In this document: one piece after another, positions 16,743 through 25,804 of the stretch
How the letters are laid out: every line of letters begins with the position of its first letter
How positions within the stretch are numbered: position 1 is the stretch's first letter
NCBI RefSeq assembly: GCF_902364025.1
Contig: NZ_CABJCG010000010.1
Span: forward strand, 75,083 to 139,082
DNA length: 64,000 nucleotides
Direction of reading: 5' to 3'
Origin: Enterocloster lavalensis
Lineage (GTDB): Bacteria > Bacillota > Clostridia > Lachnospirales > Lachnospiraceae
The notes under the pieces: model-generated
What the model saw: only the letters and a program-made list of their open reading frames with translations
What the model was told of the DNA's origin: nothing
Database searches by the model: none
Program-made: the position numbers and the translations under genes

Positions 16743-19580
16743 ATGAATCGTGAGTTTGAGAGTGGAAATGGATTTGATCAGGAGGAGATGAACGGCGCAG
16801 GGCAGAGCCGCCGCAGACCGGCGGCTGGCCGGCAGGCGGACAGCGCTGCCGCGGGCAGGCCGTCGGGGATAGAGCGCCCGGCGAGGCCGGCAGGCGGGGA
16901 TTCGGCTGGCCGTACATCCGGAACCTATAGGACGGCGGGCCGCGCGGAGTACGGTGCGGGAGAAGCAGGCGCAGCCAGACGTCCGGCGGGAAGCGCGGGT
17001 CAGACAGCGGCGGGAGACACGGCCGGGCGGAGAACAGCGGCCGCGGCCGGGGGAAGGCCGGACGCCGCCCGTTCAAGACGCGCGGATGCAGGGGCTGCGG
17101 GCGGTTACGCCGGCGGCCGCGCTGCGCTTCAGGGAGCGGCCGGACGGACCGCGGCGGCTGCGAGCGCGGATGGCCGGACCGGAGCCAATGGGCTTGGAAC
17201 CGGCGGTCGGACTGCGGCTGGAGCTGCGGGTGCGGGAAGCCGCGCTGCCGGAGGTGCAGCGCCGTCCGGAAGCAGAGGCCAGATGGCGGGCGGAAGCGGC
17301 GGAGTTGGAGCGAGAGGCCAGATGGCGGGCGGAAGCGCTGTTACCGGAGCGAGGAGCCAGGCAGCGGGAGGAAGCGCCGGAGTTGGAGCGAGAGGCCAGA
17401 TGGCGGGCGGAAGCGCTGTTGCCGGAGCGAGAGGCCAGATGGCGGGCGGAAGCACCGCCGCCGGAGCGAGAGGCCAGATGGCGGGCGGAAGCGCTGTTGC
17501 CGGAGCGAGAGGCCAGGCAGCGGGCGGAAGCACCGCCGCCGGAACGAGAACCCAGGCAGCCAACGGAAGCACTGCCGCCGGTGCGAAAACTCCGGCAGCG
17601 GGCAGAACCGCCGCCGGAGCGAGAACCCAGGCAGCAGGCGGAACCGCCGCCGGGCCAAGAACCCAGTCCCCTAACGGAACCACGGCCGGTTCAAGACCCC
17701 AGACGCCCGGTGCGGGCGCAACCGGCGCCCGGCGCGCCGGGCAGCCCGGCAATGTTCCGGGAACCGCCACTGCGGCAGGCAGACAGGGCGCAGCCGCGGG
17801 GCAGCGCGCTGCCGGTGGAGACCGCCCGCGTTTTAAAGGCGAGACTGGCGGGGCGGTAGGCGCCAGAGCGGCCGGAAACGGAACCGACGGCTGGATCGAT
17901 CTGGATGAGAGCGGCCCAAAGACGGACCGCAAAGGGGGCGGCTCCGGAAACGGAGGCAACCGCGGAACCGGCGGAGGCCGGGGAAATGGCGGGGGAAGCG
18001 GCAAGCAGAGCTCAGAGAACCGCTATTGGCGCAAAGTGATGATCGGCGTGATCGTGGTGGAGCTGCTGTTCCTGGCATTACTGTTCCTGGTGATCGTGCC
18101 CGTCAAAAAGAAGCTGAACTCGATTCAGCGCAACCCCAACATCAACATGGCGGAGATGACGAACCCGAACCTGTCCTACGAGAAAGTGGAAAGTATGAAG
18201 GGGTTCTGGACTGTGGCGCTGTTCGGCGTTGACAGCCGGAACAATTCCCTGGGCAAGGGGAACAACGCGGACGTAAACATTATCTGCAACATAAATCAGG
18301 ATTCGGGCGAGATCAAACTGGTCAGCGTGTTCCGCGATTCGTATCTGAACATAGATGAGGAAGGAAGCTATAATAAGATCAACCAGGCGTATTTCAAGGG
18401 TGGCCCGGATCAGGCGGTCAAGGCGCTGAACCGGAACCTGGATCTGGAGATTGACGATTATGCCGTGTTCAACTGGAAGGCCGTTATCGACGCCATCAAC
18501 ATTCTGGGCGGTGTGGACATCGAGCTGAGCAAGGCGGAGTTCTACTACATCAATGCATTTATCACAGAGACGGTGCAGGCCACCGGAGTCGGCTCCGTAC
18601 AGTTGACCCACGCGGGCATGAATCATATGGACGGCGTTCAGGCGGTGGCTTATGCCAGACTGAGAAAGATGGACACGGACTTTGCCAGAACGGAGCGCCA
18701 GAGAAAGGTCATTCAGCTGGCCTTTGACAAGCTGAAAAAAGCGGATTTTGCGGTTGTGAACAACGTTATGGAGGTTGTGCTGGGCCAGATCGAGAGCAGC
18801 GTGGACTTAAACGATCTGATCCCCCTGGCGAAAACCGTGACCAAATTCTATATCGGGGAGACAACAGGCTTCCCCCAGGCCAGAGGCGACCTCAACATGG
18901 GGAAAAAGGGCGACTGCGTAATTCCGCAGACGCTGGAGAGCAATGTGGTGCTGCTGCATCAGTTCCTGTTTGGGGATGATAATTACGAGCCCAGTGAAAT
19001 GGTCAAAAAGATCAGTTCCAAGATCGCGGCGGACTCGGGACTTTATAAAGAAGGTAAACCCATAGACCACGTGGGCACGGACGGCGGATATATTCCTAAA
19101 CCGACCCAGGCGCCCAAGGCCACAACGGCTGCGGAGACGGAGGAGGAGAACGAGGAGAAAACCACCGCGTTCGAGACGGAACCCGGTATTATCGACGGGG
19201 AATTCCCGGACGGCCTGGAGCTGGAAACAGACGAATTCGGCAATGTGATCGACCCGCCGGAGGACGAAGATCCGCGGTACCCGGGCGGAACCGGCACATA
19301 CCCCGGCGGAGGAACCGGCAGCTACCCGGGAGGCGGAACCAGACCGTCACAGCCCGGCAGCGACAGGCCCACGTCTTCCAGCACGGCGGCTTATCCGGGC
19401 GCAGGGGCGACAACCTCACCGGACGATGTATCCGGCCCCGGAGCGGCGACGGCGCCCACCAGGTCCCCGTACAACAATAACCCGACTGTACCTTCAACCA
19501 CCAGGGCGTCGGAACCCACGGAGAACAACAGCACGGGAGGCCCCGGATCAGTGATTTTGGGCCCGGGCGGGAACGGTTGA
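16743..19580 (+). CDS. LCP (LytR-CpsA-Psr) family protein with giant repeat-rich N-terminus
   Basis: A 945-residue protein. Residues 1-430 are a cytoplasmic low-complexity Gly/Ala/Arg region with 13-residue repeats. One membrane helix lies at about 431-453. The extracellular LCP domain spans about 489-640 (LFGVDSR, SVFRDSYLNI, then KINQAYFKGG and AYARLRKMDTDFARTERQR). A Pro/Gly/Thr-rich tail from about 780 includes GTGTYPGGGTGSYPGGGT. LCP enzymes transfer lipid-linked glycans onto peptidoglycan; the conserved Arg and Asp residues for pyrophosphate handling are present. As last gene of the cluster it is the probable wall ligase for the polymer. LCP N-termini are normally tens of residues, so this one is exceptional. 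Confidence 0.88.
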   Translation: MNREFESGNGFDQEEMNGAGQSRRRPAAGRQADSAAAGRPSGIERPARPAGGDSAGRTSGTYRTAGRAEYGAGEAGAARRPAGSAGQTAAGDTAGRRTAAAAGGRPDAARSRRADAGAAGGYAGGRAALQGAAGRTAAAASADGRTGANGLGTGGRTAAGAAGAGSRAAGGAAPSGSRGQMAGGSGGVGARGQMAGGSAVTGARSQAAGGSAGVGARGQMAGGSAVAGARGQMAGGSTAAGARGQMAGGSAVAGARGQAAGGSTAAGTRTQAANGSTAAGAKTPAAGRTAAGARTQAAGGTAAGPRTQSPNGTTAGSRPQTPGAGATGARRAGQPGNVPGTATAAGRQGAAAGQRAAGGDRPRFKGETGGAVGARAAGNGTDGWIDLDESGPKTDRKGGGSGNGGNRGTGGGRGNGGGSGKQSSENRYWRKVMIGVIVVELLFLALLFLVIVPVKKKLNSIQRNPNINMAEMTNPNLSYEKVESMKGFWTVALFGVDSRNNSLGKGNNADVNIICNINQDSGEIKLVSVFRDSYLNIDEEGSYNKINQAYFKGGPDQAVKALNRNLDLEIDDYAVFNWKAVIDAINILGGVDIELSKAEFYYINAFITETVQATGVGSVQLTHAGMNHMDGVQAVAYARLRKMDTDFARTERQRKVIQLAFDKLKKADFAVVNNVMEVVLGQIESSVDLNDLIPLAKTVTKFYIGETTGFPQARGDLNMGKKGDCVIPQTLESNVVLLHQFLFGDDNYEPSEMVKKISSKIAADSGLYKEGKPIDHVGTDGGYIPKPTQAPKATTAAETEEENEEKTTAFETEPGIIDGEFPDGLELETDEFGNVIDPPEDEDPRYPGGTGTYPGGGTGSYPGGGTRPSQPGSDRPTSSSTAAYPGAGATTSPDDVSGPGAATAPTRSPYNNNPTVPSTTRASEPTENNSTGGPGSVILGPGGNG
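17274..17717 (+). repeat. 39-bp in-frame tandem repeats inside the LCP gene
   Basis: Roughly a dozen degenerate units encode GARGQMAGGSAVA-type 13-mers, at about residues 178-325. Several neighbouring units are nearly identical in DNA (GAGAGGCCAGATGGCGGGCG recurs), while later units have diverged, a pattern expected from slippage or unequal exchange. The GC-rich repeats create long spurious open frames on both strands. Confidence 0.85.
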
Positions 19581-19610
19581 ACCGGTGAATAAAATACAGA
19601 ACCACGTGCC

Positions 19611-19646
19611 ACAGGGCGCCAGCACAAGCTGGCGCCCTGTTTGGTT
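19611..19646 (+). terminator. Intrinsic terminator of the polysaccharide cluster
   Basis: Perfect 13-bp stem ACAGGGCGCCAGC/GCTGGCGCCCTGT with loop ACAA, followed by a short T-rich TTGGTT. It lies between the convergent LCP and LysR genes and may serve both. Confidence 0.85.
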
Positions 19647-19673
19647 GTGGACTCAGAAATATTCGGGAATTTC

Positions 19674-20558
19674 TCAGAGGCACGAAAGCCTTCTGGAGAG
19701 GAACGCGATAAACTGCTGTTCGCGCAGGTTCAGCTCGTAGAGCTGGAACTTGATCAGACAGATTGCCACCGGTTCGCCGTCCGTCAGGGGTTTGCTGACG
19801 CAGTCCATGGTTTCCAAGTTGCCCGGATGGATGAGCCCGGCTAACAGGTAACCGCCCTTGCAGACCGCGTCGTAGGATGTGCCCCGGTCCGACACATAGA
19901 GGGTATTTTGCCGCCCGTCCGACAGGCTGAGGCGGTCGTCGGTGTCCAGATTGACGTCCGTCACAGTGGGGTAACAGCTTAAGTCCGCCCTGGTTACCCG
20001 GGCGGCGCCCGCCAAAGGGTGGGAGCGGGACATGTACACATGCATGGGAATGTGCTGCTTCATTACGGTGAAATCCAGCTTGTAATCGCTGGCCAGCTGG
20101 CTGTATTTGGGAAGCTGGCTTTCCAGCATCATCAAAATGCCGATCCGGCAGCGCCGGTTCACGATACCGGTCATGGTCTCCTTCAGACCGCTCTCCAGAA
20201 AGGTGTCGCTGCATTTGGCGGGATAGAGCTCTTTGTAATCCAGAAAATATTGGAAAATGTTGGAGGACGGGGTGCAGCAGATGGTCAGCGTGTTCCGGTC
20301 CCGGAAAATATCGGGCACGTCCAGAATGCTGCTCCAGTTTTTTACAATTTTTTCGGCATTTTCCAGAAAATACCGCCCCTCGTCGGTGGCGGTCAGGCCG
20401 GAGGGCGTGCGGATGAACACGGCATAGCCGATCTCGCTCTCCACGTTTTTGATGATACTGCTCAAGTGTGACTGGGAAATGTACACGTTCTGGGCCGCCT
20501 TGTTGATGGAGCGGCATTTGTAAGCCTCCAATATGTACGCCAGGTTTTTGATATCCAT
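19674..20558 (-). CDS. LysR family transcriptional regulator
   Basis: A 294-residue LysR-type regulator. The N-terminal winged HTH at about residues 1-60 (YILEAYKCRSINKAAQNVYISQSHLSSIIKNVE) is followed by a periplasmic-binding-protein-like effector domain. It is divergent from the AbgT transporter, so it probably controls the transporter-PyrK-PyrD operon in response to its substrate. A dyad TTATC-N9-GATAA sits just upstream. The effector is unknown. Confidence 0.88.
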   Translation of the reverse strand: MDIKNLAYILEAYKCRSINKAAQNVYISQSHLSSIIKNVESEIGYAVFIRTPSGLTATDEGRYFLENAEKIVKNWSSILDVPDIFRDRNTLTICCTPSSNIFQYFLDYKELYPAKCSDTFLESGLKETMTGIVNRRCRIGILMMLESQLPKYSQLASDYKLDFTVMKQHIPMHVYMSRSHPLAGAARVTRADLSCYPTVTDVNLDTDDRLSLSDGRQNTLYVSDRGTSYDAVCKGGYLLAGLIHPGNLETMDCVSKPLTDGEPVAICLIKFQLYELNLREQQFIAFLSRRLSCL

Positions 20559-20579
20559 AAGATTCCCATTGCCCCCCGC

Positions 20580-20598
20580 TTATCTGTATTTGAGATAA
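20580..20598. promoter_or_regulatory. LysR-type operator dyad
   Basis: TTATC-N9-GATAA is a T-N11-A-type interrupted palindrome, 22 bp upstream of the lysR start and in the divergent control region. It fits autoregulation plus activation of the AbgT operon. The remaining gap to 20792 contains an AT-rich TAATTATAAC stretch (20698-20707) that may be the transporter -10 region. Confidence 0.6.
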
Positions 20599-20792
20599 CC
20601 TATCCACGATCCGTATTAGTAAAACCATCCGTCATATGCTAAGATTGATGATACAAGACCGGCAGCCGCAGGCCGTCGATCAGGGATACGTTTCCCTAAT
20701 TATAACATAAAAAGCCGGGCCGGCAAGGGAATTCAAAGGCAAGGGAAGCTTTCTTCTGCAGAGAAGGCAACCCGAACATAGGAGGGTAACAA

Positions 20793-22394
20793 ATGAGTAA
20801 GAATGTAGCTGTAGCTGCTGCGCGGGATGGAAAAAAATCCCGTGTGGACAGGATACTGGACTCCATCGAACGCGCTGGAAACGCTCTGCCCCATCCGTTC
20901 ATTCTGTTTATGATCCTGTCCGGCATCATACTGGTATTGTCGCTTGTCATGTCCAGGGCCGGGGTTTCTGTGACCGCCCTGTCCGCCACCAACGGAGGCA
21001 GCGAGACTGCTGAGACGGTGTTTACCATTCAAAACCTGGTGACCAAAGACTATCTGTTAAATCTGGTCATCAATTTCCCGCAGACCTTTATCTCCTTCGG
21101 CCCGTTAAAGACCGCCCTGGTGGTGATCATCAGCATCGCGGTGGCGGAGCGCTCCGGCCTGCTGTCCGCGTTTGTGCGCCGGGTCCTGCTGGGGGCCTCC
21201 CCCACCTGGATGATGCTGATCATCGCCTTTATCGCGGTCAACGGCAATCTCCTGGCGGACGTGGCCGTGGTGGTGCTGCCGCCGCTCTCCGGCGCGATTT
21301 TCGCCGCCATGGGCTTTAACCCCTGGCTGGGAATCACCCTCTCCTACATCGGAGCCACTGCTGCCAACTCGGCCACCATCGTGATCACCAGCACGGACAT
21401 CAACCTGGCCGCCGTGACCCAGCAGATCACCGGAAATCTGGGGATCAGCGCCCCGGTGAATCCGCTGATGAACTGGTATTTCATCATGGTCAGCACATTC
21501 CTCATCACGATCACCATGGTGGTGGTCAGCAAAACCATCATGAAGAACAAGCTTCCGCTGCGGGACCCCAACGCCAATTTAACCGGCGGGGGGAGCACGA
21601 TGATCTCGGACAGCCAGCTGACGCCGGCCGAGCTTAAGGGCCTGCGGGCCGCGGGGATTTTTTCTCTGGTCTATTTCGGCTTTCTGGCCTTTATGACCAT
21701 TCCGTCCGGCGGCCTGCTCCGGTCCCCGGAGGGCACCATTCTGCCCACGTCGCCGTTTTTGAACGGCCTGGTGATGATCATCACCCTGTACTTCATTTTC
21801 GCCGGTATCATTTACGGCAAGGTGTCGGGAAGCCTGAAAAGCCTTCAGGACCTGCCGGACATGATGGCGAAAGGAATCACGGATGTGTCCGGGTTCATTG
21901 TCATCATCCTCAGCGCCAGCATCATGATCCAGGTATTCTCGGACAGCCACATCGGCGATATGATCGGCGCTGCCGGCGGCCAGTTCCTCAAGGACTTTAA
22001 CATCGGCCCCACCGCCGCCCTGGTGGGACTGATCCTGATCACCATGTTCTCCAACCTGTTTGTGATCAGCGGACTGACCAAATGGCTCTTGTTTGCGCCG
22101 GTGTTCATCCCGCTGTTCGCGTCCATCGGCGTGTCTCCCGCGGTGATCCAGATGACCTACCGGATCGGCGACGCCATCACCAACTCGATCTGCCCGATGA
22201 ACGCCATGCTGGGCGCGATTATCGGCTATTACACGCTCTGGAAACCCAAGGGCTATGGCAAGGTGGGCCTGGGAACCATCATGGTTCTGGCGCTGCCCTA
22301 CACTGTGGCCATCGCCGTGGTGCTGATCCTGCAGTTCCTGGTCTGGATGCTGTTTAAGCTCCCGTTAGGACCCGGCGCGGGAGTCTTTATGTAA
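20793..22394 (+). CDS. AbgT family transporter (p-aminobenzoyl-glutamate type)
   Basis: A 533-residue polytopic membrane protein of the AbgT family. It begins with a short cytoplasmic N-terminus then DSIERAGNALPHPFILFMILSGI, the standard AbgT opening. Family motifs are visible in GFNPWLGITLSYIGATAANSATIVITSTD and in the C-terminal WLLFAPVFIPLFASIGVSPAVIQMTYRIGDAITNSI. Known members import p-aminobenzoyl-glutamate or export antifolates, using ion gradients. No AbgA/AbgB peptidase is adjacent; instead PyrK/PyrD-like genes follow by 28 nt. RBS AGGAGGG is strong. Substrate here is open. Confidence 0.88.
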   Translation: MSKNVAVAAARDGKKSRVDRILDSIERAGNALPHPFILFMILSGIILVLSLVMSRAGVSVTALSATNGGSETAETVFTIQNLVTKDYLLNLVINFPQTFISFGPLKTALVVIISIAVAERSGLLSAFVRRVLLGASPTWMMLIIAFIAVNGNLLADVAVVVLPPLSGAIFAAMGFNPWLGITLSYIGATAANSATIVITSTDINLAAVTQQITGNLGISAPVNPLMNWYFIMVSTFLITITMVVVSKTIMKNKLPLRDPNANLTGGGSTMISDSQLTPAELKGLRAAGIFSLVYFGFLAFMTIPSGGLLRSPEGTILPTSPFLNGLVMIITLYFIFAGIIYGKVSGSLKSLQDLPDMMAKGITDVSGFIVIILSASIMIQVFSDSHIGDMIGAAGGQFLKDFNIGPTAALVGLILITMFSNLFVISGLTKWLLFAPVFIPLFASIGVSPAVIQMTYRIGDAITNSICPMNAMLGAIIGYYTLWKPKGYGKVGLGTIMVLALPYTVAIAVVLILQFLVWMLFKLPLGPGAGVFM

Positions 22395-22422
22395 ATCATG
22401 CAGCTATGAAACGGAGGAATCT

Positions 22423-23169
22423 ATGCCTTTCAAACATAATAACATCGTAGAGACGCGCGTCTTGGAGGTCCGGGAGCTTGGAGGACCGGGAATACGCTGC
22501 TGGAAGGAAATTCTGGTGGAGTACCCGGAGATTTCCTTTGGCCCGGGGCAGTTTGTCATGATCCGAATGGACTGCGGCCCCACCTGCTGGGCTTATCCCT
22601 ACATGCTTCAGAAACGCACGGATCAGGGATTTGCGGTCTGCGCGGTGGAACATTCATCCCTGTATGAGGCGCAGCCCGGAACCCCGCTGGTGGTCTGGGG
22701 AGCCAACGGCCGCGCGGTGCGGCCCGGCGCGGACACGGTTGTTTTGTCCCAGTCCGCCACCTGGTTTCTCGCCGCTCCATTTCTGGAAGCGGAGCCCCGG
22801 TGCAGGCAGATCGTGCTGTGCGATCCGATGGACAGGGAATTTCTGGAAAAAAATCCGTCCGTACGCCCGGTGGAATCGGTGGAGGAGATGGCGCGGGAGC
22901 TGGAGCTGACACGGCCCGGCGCGGTGGCCGCCGCGCTCAACATCCCTGTCCTGCTTAAGCTTACCGCTGTCTGGGACCGGCCGCAGCATCTGCCTTTTGA
23001 CGTGTTCGCCGCCACCAGGATCAGCTGCGGGGTGGGAGGCTGCAAGAGCTGTTACCTGCACAGCCAATCCATCCGGCTGGGAATACCCGTGTGCTGCAGC
23101 GGCCCCTACCTGCCCTACGAGCGGGTGGACTTTGAGACGGACCGCCGCTGTTTCCACACATTTGAATAG
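22423..23169 (+). CDS. PyrK-like iron-sulfur flavoprotein electron-transfer subunit
   Basis: A 248-residue protein of the dihydroorotate dehydrogenase electron-transfer subunit family. The N-terminal FAD-type barrel contains FGPGQFVMIRMD. The C-terminal [2Fe-2S] site is CGVGGCKSC ... VCCSGPYL, with ligand spacing C-x4-C-x2-C-xn-C as in PyrK. The central NAD-binding region is poorly conserved. It sits directly before a PyrD-like gene but outside a pyrimidine operon, so it probably passes electrons to that partner. A specialised oxidoreductase is as likely as true DHODB. Confidence 0.75.
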   Translation: MPFKHNNIVETRVLEVRELGGPGIRCWKEILVEYPEISFGPGQFVMIRMDCGPTCWAYPYMLQKRTDQGFAVCAVEHSSLYEAQPGTPLVVWGANGRAVRPGADTVVLSQSATWFLAAPFLEAEPRCRQIVLCDPMDREFLEKNPSVRPVESVEEMARELELTRPGAVAAALNIPVLLKLTAVWDRPQHLPFDVFAATRISCGVGGCKSCYLHSQSIRLGIPVCCSGPYLPYERVDFETDRRCFHTFE

Positions 23170-23183
23170 ACAGGGGGAACGAT

Positions 23184-24122
23184 ATGGCTGACTTATCTGT
23201 CCGCATTCCCGTGGGAAAACGGGAACTGTGCTTTAAAAATCCGATCATGCCGGCCGCCGCCGGGCTGGGCGATCTGATCGAATACGGAAAATACTACGAT
23301 TTGAGCAGGCTGGGCGCGCTGATGCCCAATTCCATCATGATGGAAAGCGGTTCGGTTTCCAGAGCCAGGAAGCTCTACGGCGCGGAGTACGGCTACATCA
23401 CCTCCCTGGGCAGCAACAGCCTGGGCGTGATGGAATTTGTGAAAAAGATCGCCGTGCATCTGCCCTGGCAGGAATCCCCTCTGATTCTGAACCTGAAGGC
23501 CGAGGACCTGGAGGGGCTGGTAAAGCTGGCCGGTACCGCGGCGGGCTGCCGGGAGGTGGCGGGAATCGAGATCAACATGAACTGCCCCTACTCCATGGCG
23601 GCCACAGACCCGCGCCAGTATTGGCGGGATTACGGATGGCTGCGGGAAATGATCCGGGGCGTCCGGGAGGCCGCGGGGGAGAAGCTTCTGATCATCAAGG
23701 TGCCCACCACCATGGTGGACGTGGAGGACATCGCCGCCATTGCCAGGGAGTGCGGGGCGGACGGGTTTACCTCCTTCGGCGCGCTGACCGGCTGCGCCAT
23801 CGACGTTCACAGCCGTGAATTCCGCTGCGGAAACAGCGGCAGCGGCGGCTACTGCGGTCCGGGACTCAAACCCCTGGCCCTGTGGAGCTGCAGCCGGGTG
23901 CACAAGGCCGTGGACATCCCCATTTTCAGCGCAGGGGGCGTGACAAATGCCGATGATGTGATCGAGCACATCATGGCCGGGGCCTGGATGGTGCAGGTGG
24001 GCTCCGCCAATCTGACCAGGCCGGATTTTATGCCCCGCCTGATCGAATCCCTGGACCGCCGTCTGGACGAGCTGGGAATCCGCTCCCTGGACGAAATCCG
24101 GGGCTGTGTGAAGCCGCACTAA
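23184..24122 (+). CDS. Dihydroorotate dehydrogenase-like flavoprotein (PyrD family)
   Basis: A 312-residue FMN TIM-barrel protein of the class 1 dihydroorotate dehydrogenase family. Visible family features are PIMPAAAGLGD at the N-terminus, the EINMNCPYS segment (NxxCPN in true PyrD), KVPTTMVDVEDIAAIARECGADGFT and the phosphate-binding end IFSAGGVTNADDVIEHIMAGAWMVQVGSAN. The CPN Asn is replaced by Tyr. Linked to a PyrK-like subunit and a transporter, it may oxidise or reduce an imported dihydropyrimidine-like compound. It lies 14 nt after the PyrK-like gene. Confidence 0.78.
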   Translation: MADLSVRIPVGKRELCFKNPIMPAAAGLGDLIEYGKYYDLSRLGALMPNSIMMESGSVSRARKLYGAEYGYITSLGSNSLGVMEFVKKIAVHLPWQESPLILNLKAEDLEGLVKLAGTAAGCREVAGIEINMNCPYSMAATDPRQYWRDYGWLREMIRGVREAAGEKLLIIKVPTTMVDVEDIAAIARECGADGFTSFGALTGCAIDVHSREFRCGNSGSGGYCGPGLKPLALWSCSRVHKAVDIPIFSAGGVTNADDVIEHIMAGAWMVQVGSANLTRPDFMPRLIESLDRRLDELGIRSLDEIRGCVKPH

Positions 24123-24132
24123 GCGTTTTATA

Positions 24133-24166
24133 AGGCCGCTGCCTGGCTTTTGGGGCAGCGGCTTTA
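24133..24166 (+). terminator. Terminator of the AbgT-PyrK-PyrD operon
   Basis: GCCGCTGCC pairs with GGCAGCGGC around a loop TGGCTTTTGG, followed by CTTTAAGATTTTAG. It lies 10 nt beyond the PyrD-like stop. Confidence 0.75.
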
Positions 24167-24276
24167 AGATTTTAGGGTTTTCTAATAAAAATGTCACAAA
24201 TTTATCACATTTCATTGATAAACTTATTCCCAGAATCGGAACAAATGAGAATGTTCAGAGAAAGGGGTGCGTGTTC

Positions 24277-25698
24277 ATGTATGAGAATGGACAGCAGTAT
24301 GAAAATGGAATGAATTACAGCCAGGGTCCGCAGCAGGGCCCGGGTTCTTACAATAACCCAGGGGGCGGAGCGCCGCGGCCGGGCGGGCCGTCCAGGCCGC
24401 CCCGCAGGAAGAAGGGGGGAGCGGTCAAGAGAGTGGCCGGTCTCATCGCCGGCGCAATTCTGTTCGGCGGCGTGTCGGGCGTCACCATGGTGGGCGTAAA
24501 TATGGCGGCCGCCAGTTTTCTGCCCCAGGCCGTGTCTGCGCCAGAGGGAACCGCGGAAACGGAGGAGCAGAAGCCACAGGAGACCCAGACGCCCGGCCAG
24601 GATAACGGGAGTATTGAGAATATCCAGCCTCCGGCGGGGAAATTTTATGGCAACGGCGGAGGGCCCTACAGCTCCGGCGGTGTGGACGTGTCCTCCATCG
24701 TGGAGGAGGCGATGCCCTCTGTGGTGGCGATCACCAGCCTGATGGAGTATCAGAGCAATGATCCCTACTCCTGGTTTTTCGGGGGCGGCGGCACGCAGAC
24801 CTACGAGGTGCCCAGCAGCGGTTCCGGCATCATCGTGGGGGAGAACGACAAGGAGCTGTTGATTGTGACCAACAATCACGTGGTGGCGGACTCCAAGGAA
24901 TTGAAGGTGGCGTTCATCGACGACGAGGTGGTGGAGGCGGCCGTCAAGGGTACGGATTCCGACTCCGATCTGGCGATCATCGCGGTACCGTTGGAAAATA
25001 TCCCGCAGGAGACGCGGAACAAAGTCCGGGTGGCGAAGCTTGGAGACTCCGACGCTCTCAAAGTAGGGCAGGGCGTGATCGCCATCGGCAACGCCCTGGG
25101 TTACGGCCAGTCGGTGACCGTGGGTTACGTCAGCGCGCTGAACCGGGAGGTGCGCACCTCTGAGAATAACACCAGGACGCTTCTGCAGACGGACGCGGCC
25201 ATCAACCCCGACAACAGCGGAGGCGCCCTTGTGAATATGAAGGGCGAGGTGGTCGGCATCAACGCGGCCAAGTACGCCTCCACCGAGGTGGAGGGCATCG
25301 GCTACGCCATTCCCATTTCCAAGGCTGAGGATATCATCGGCGATCTGATGAACAAAAAGACCCAGACCCAGGTGGCCGAGGAGAAAAGGGGATATCTGGG
25401 AATTCAGGGTATCACCGTGGACATGGACACCGCCAAGGCCCTGGGGATGCCCGAGGGCGTGTATATTTACAAGATTCTGGAGGACGGGGCGGCAGCCGGT
25501 TCCGGTCTGTTTGAGAAGGACATTATCACCAAGTTCGACGGTCAGTCGGTGAAAACCATGGCGGATCTGCAGGAGGTGCTCACCTCCTACGAGGTTGGGG
25601 AGACGGTGGATTTGACGGTGCAGTCGCTGCAGGACGGGCAGTATGTGGAGCACAAGGTGCCGGTCACCCTGGCCCCCATGCCGGCGGATGAGCAGTAG
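24277..25698 (+). CDS. HtrA/DegP-like membrane-anchored serine protease with PDZ domain
   Basis: A 473-residue protease. A Gly/Pro/Gln-rich cytoplasmic N-terminus is followed by one membrane helix at about residues 52-80, a linker, then a trypsin-like domain. The catalytic triad is visible as His in VTNNHVVAD, Asp in DSDLAIIAV and Ser in PDNSGGALVN (the usual GNSGGPL varied at two positions). A C-terminal PDZ domain begins around GYLGIQGITVD. The protein degrades or refolds misfolded envelope proteins outside the membrane. ATG 24277 fits the AAAGGGG site better than GTG 24271. Confidence 0.88.
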   Translation: MYENGQQYENGMNYSQGPQQGPGSYNNPGGGAPRPGGPSRPPRRKKGGAVKRVAGLIAGAILFGGVSGVTMVGVNMAAASFLPQAVSAPEGTAETEEQKPQETQTPGQDNGSIENIQPPAGKFYGNGGGPYSSGGVDVSSIVEEAMPSVVAITSLMEYQSNDPYSWFFGGGGTQTYEVPSSGSGIIVGENDKELLIVTNNHVVADSKELKVAFIDDEVVEAAVKGTDSDSDLAIIAVPLENIPQETRNKVRVAKLGDSDALKVGQGVIAIGNALGYGQSVTVGYVSALNREVRTSENNTRTLLQTDAAINPDNSGGALVNMKGEVVGINAAKYASTEVEGIGYAIPISKAEDIIGDLMNKKTQTQVAEEKRGYLGIQGITVDMDTAKALGMPEGVYIYKILEDGAAAGSGLFEKDIITKFDGQSVKTMADLQEVLTSYEVGETVDLTVQSLQDGQYVEHKVPVTLAPMPADEQ

Positions 25699-25715
25699 GA
25701 TAGCTCCATTTATTG

Positions 25716-25757
25716 AAAATGCTTCCTCTTGTTAGGGGAGGCATTTTGTTATATACT
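25716..25757 (+). terminator. Terminator of htrA overlapping a promoter for clpX
   Basis: AAAATGCTTCCTC pairs imperfectly with GGGGAGGCATTTT (25716-25747). Within and after it, TTGTTA (25729-25734) and TATACT (25752-25757) are 17 bp apart and form a plausible promoter for the next gene. Confidence 0.55.
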
Positions 25758-25804
25758 AAGAGGAACGGAGACTCTATTTTTGAGAAGCAGAGAGGAGAAA
25801 TACT

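Noticed and set aside
14830..17076. A 748-codon minus-strand open frame over the phosphotransferase gene
   Set aside because: It lies antisense to a confidently identified enzyme, has Pro/Arg/His-rich composition with no domain, and arises from high GC and codon bias.
16954..18004. Long frames on both strands (301 and 291 codons) within the LCP N-terminus
   Set aside because: GC-rich tandem repeats of 39 bp keep all frames open; products are pure repeats without domains.
19189..20628. A 479-codon minus-strand frame spanning the LysR gene and the end of the LCP gene
   Set aside because: Out of frame with lysR and antisense to the LCP end; the sequence has no domain, and lysR explains the region.
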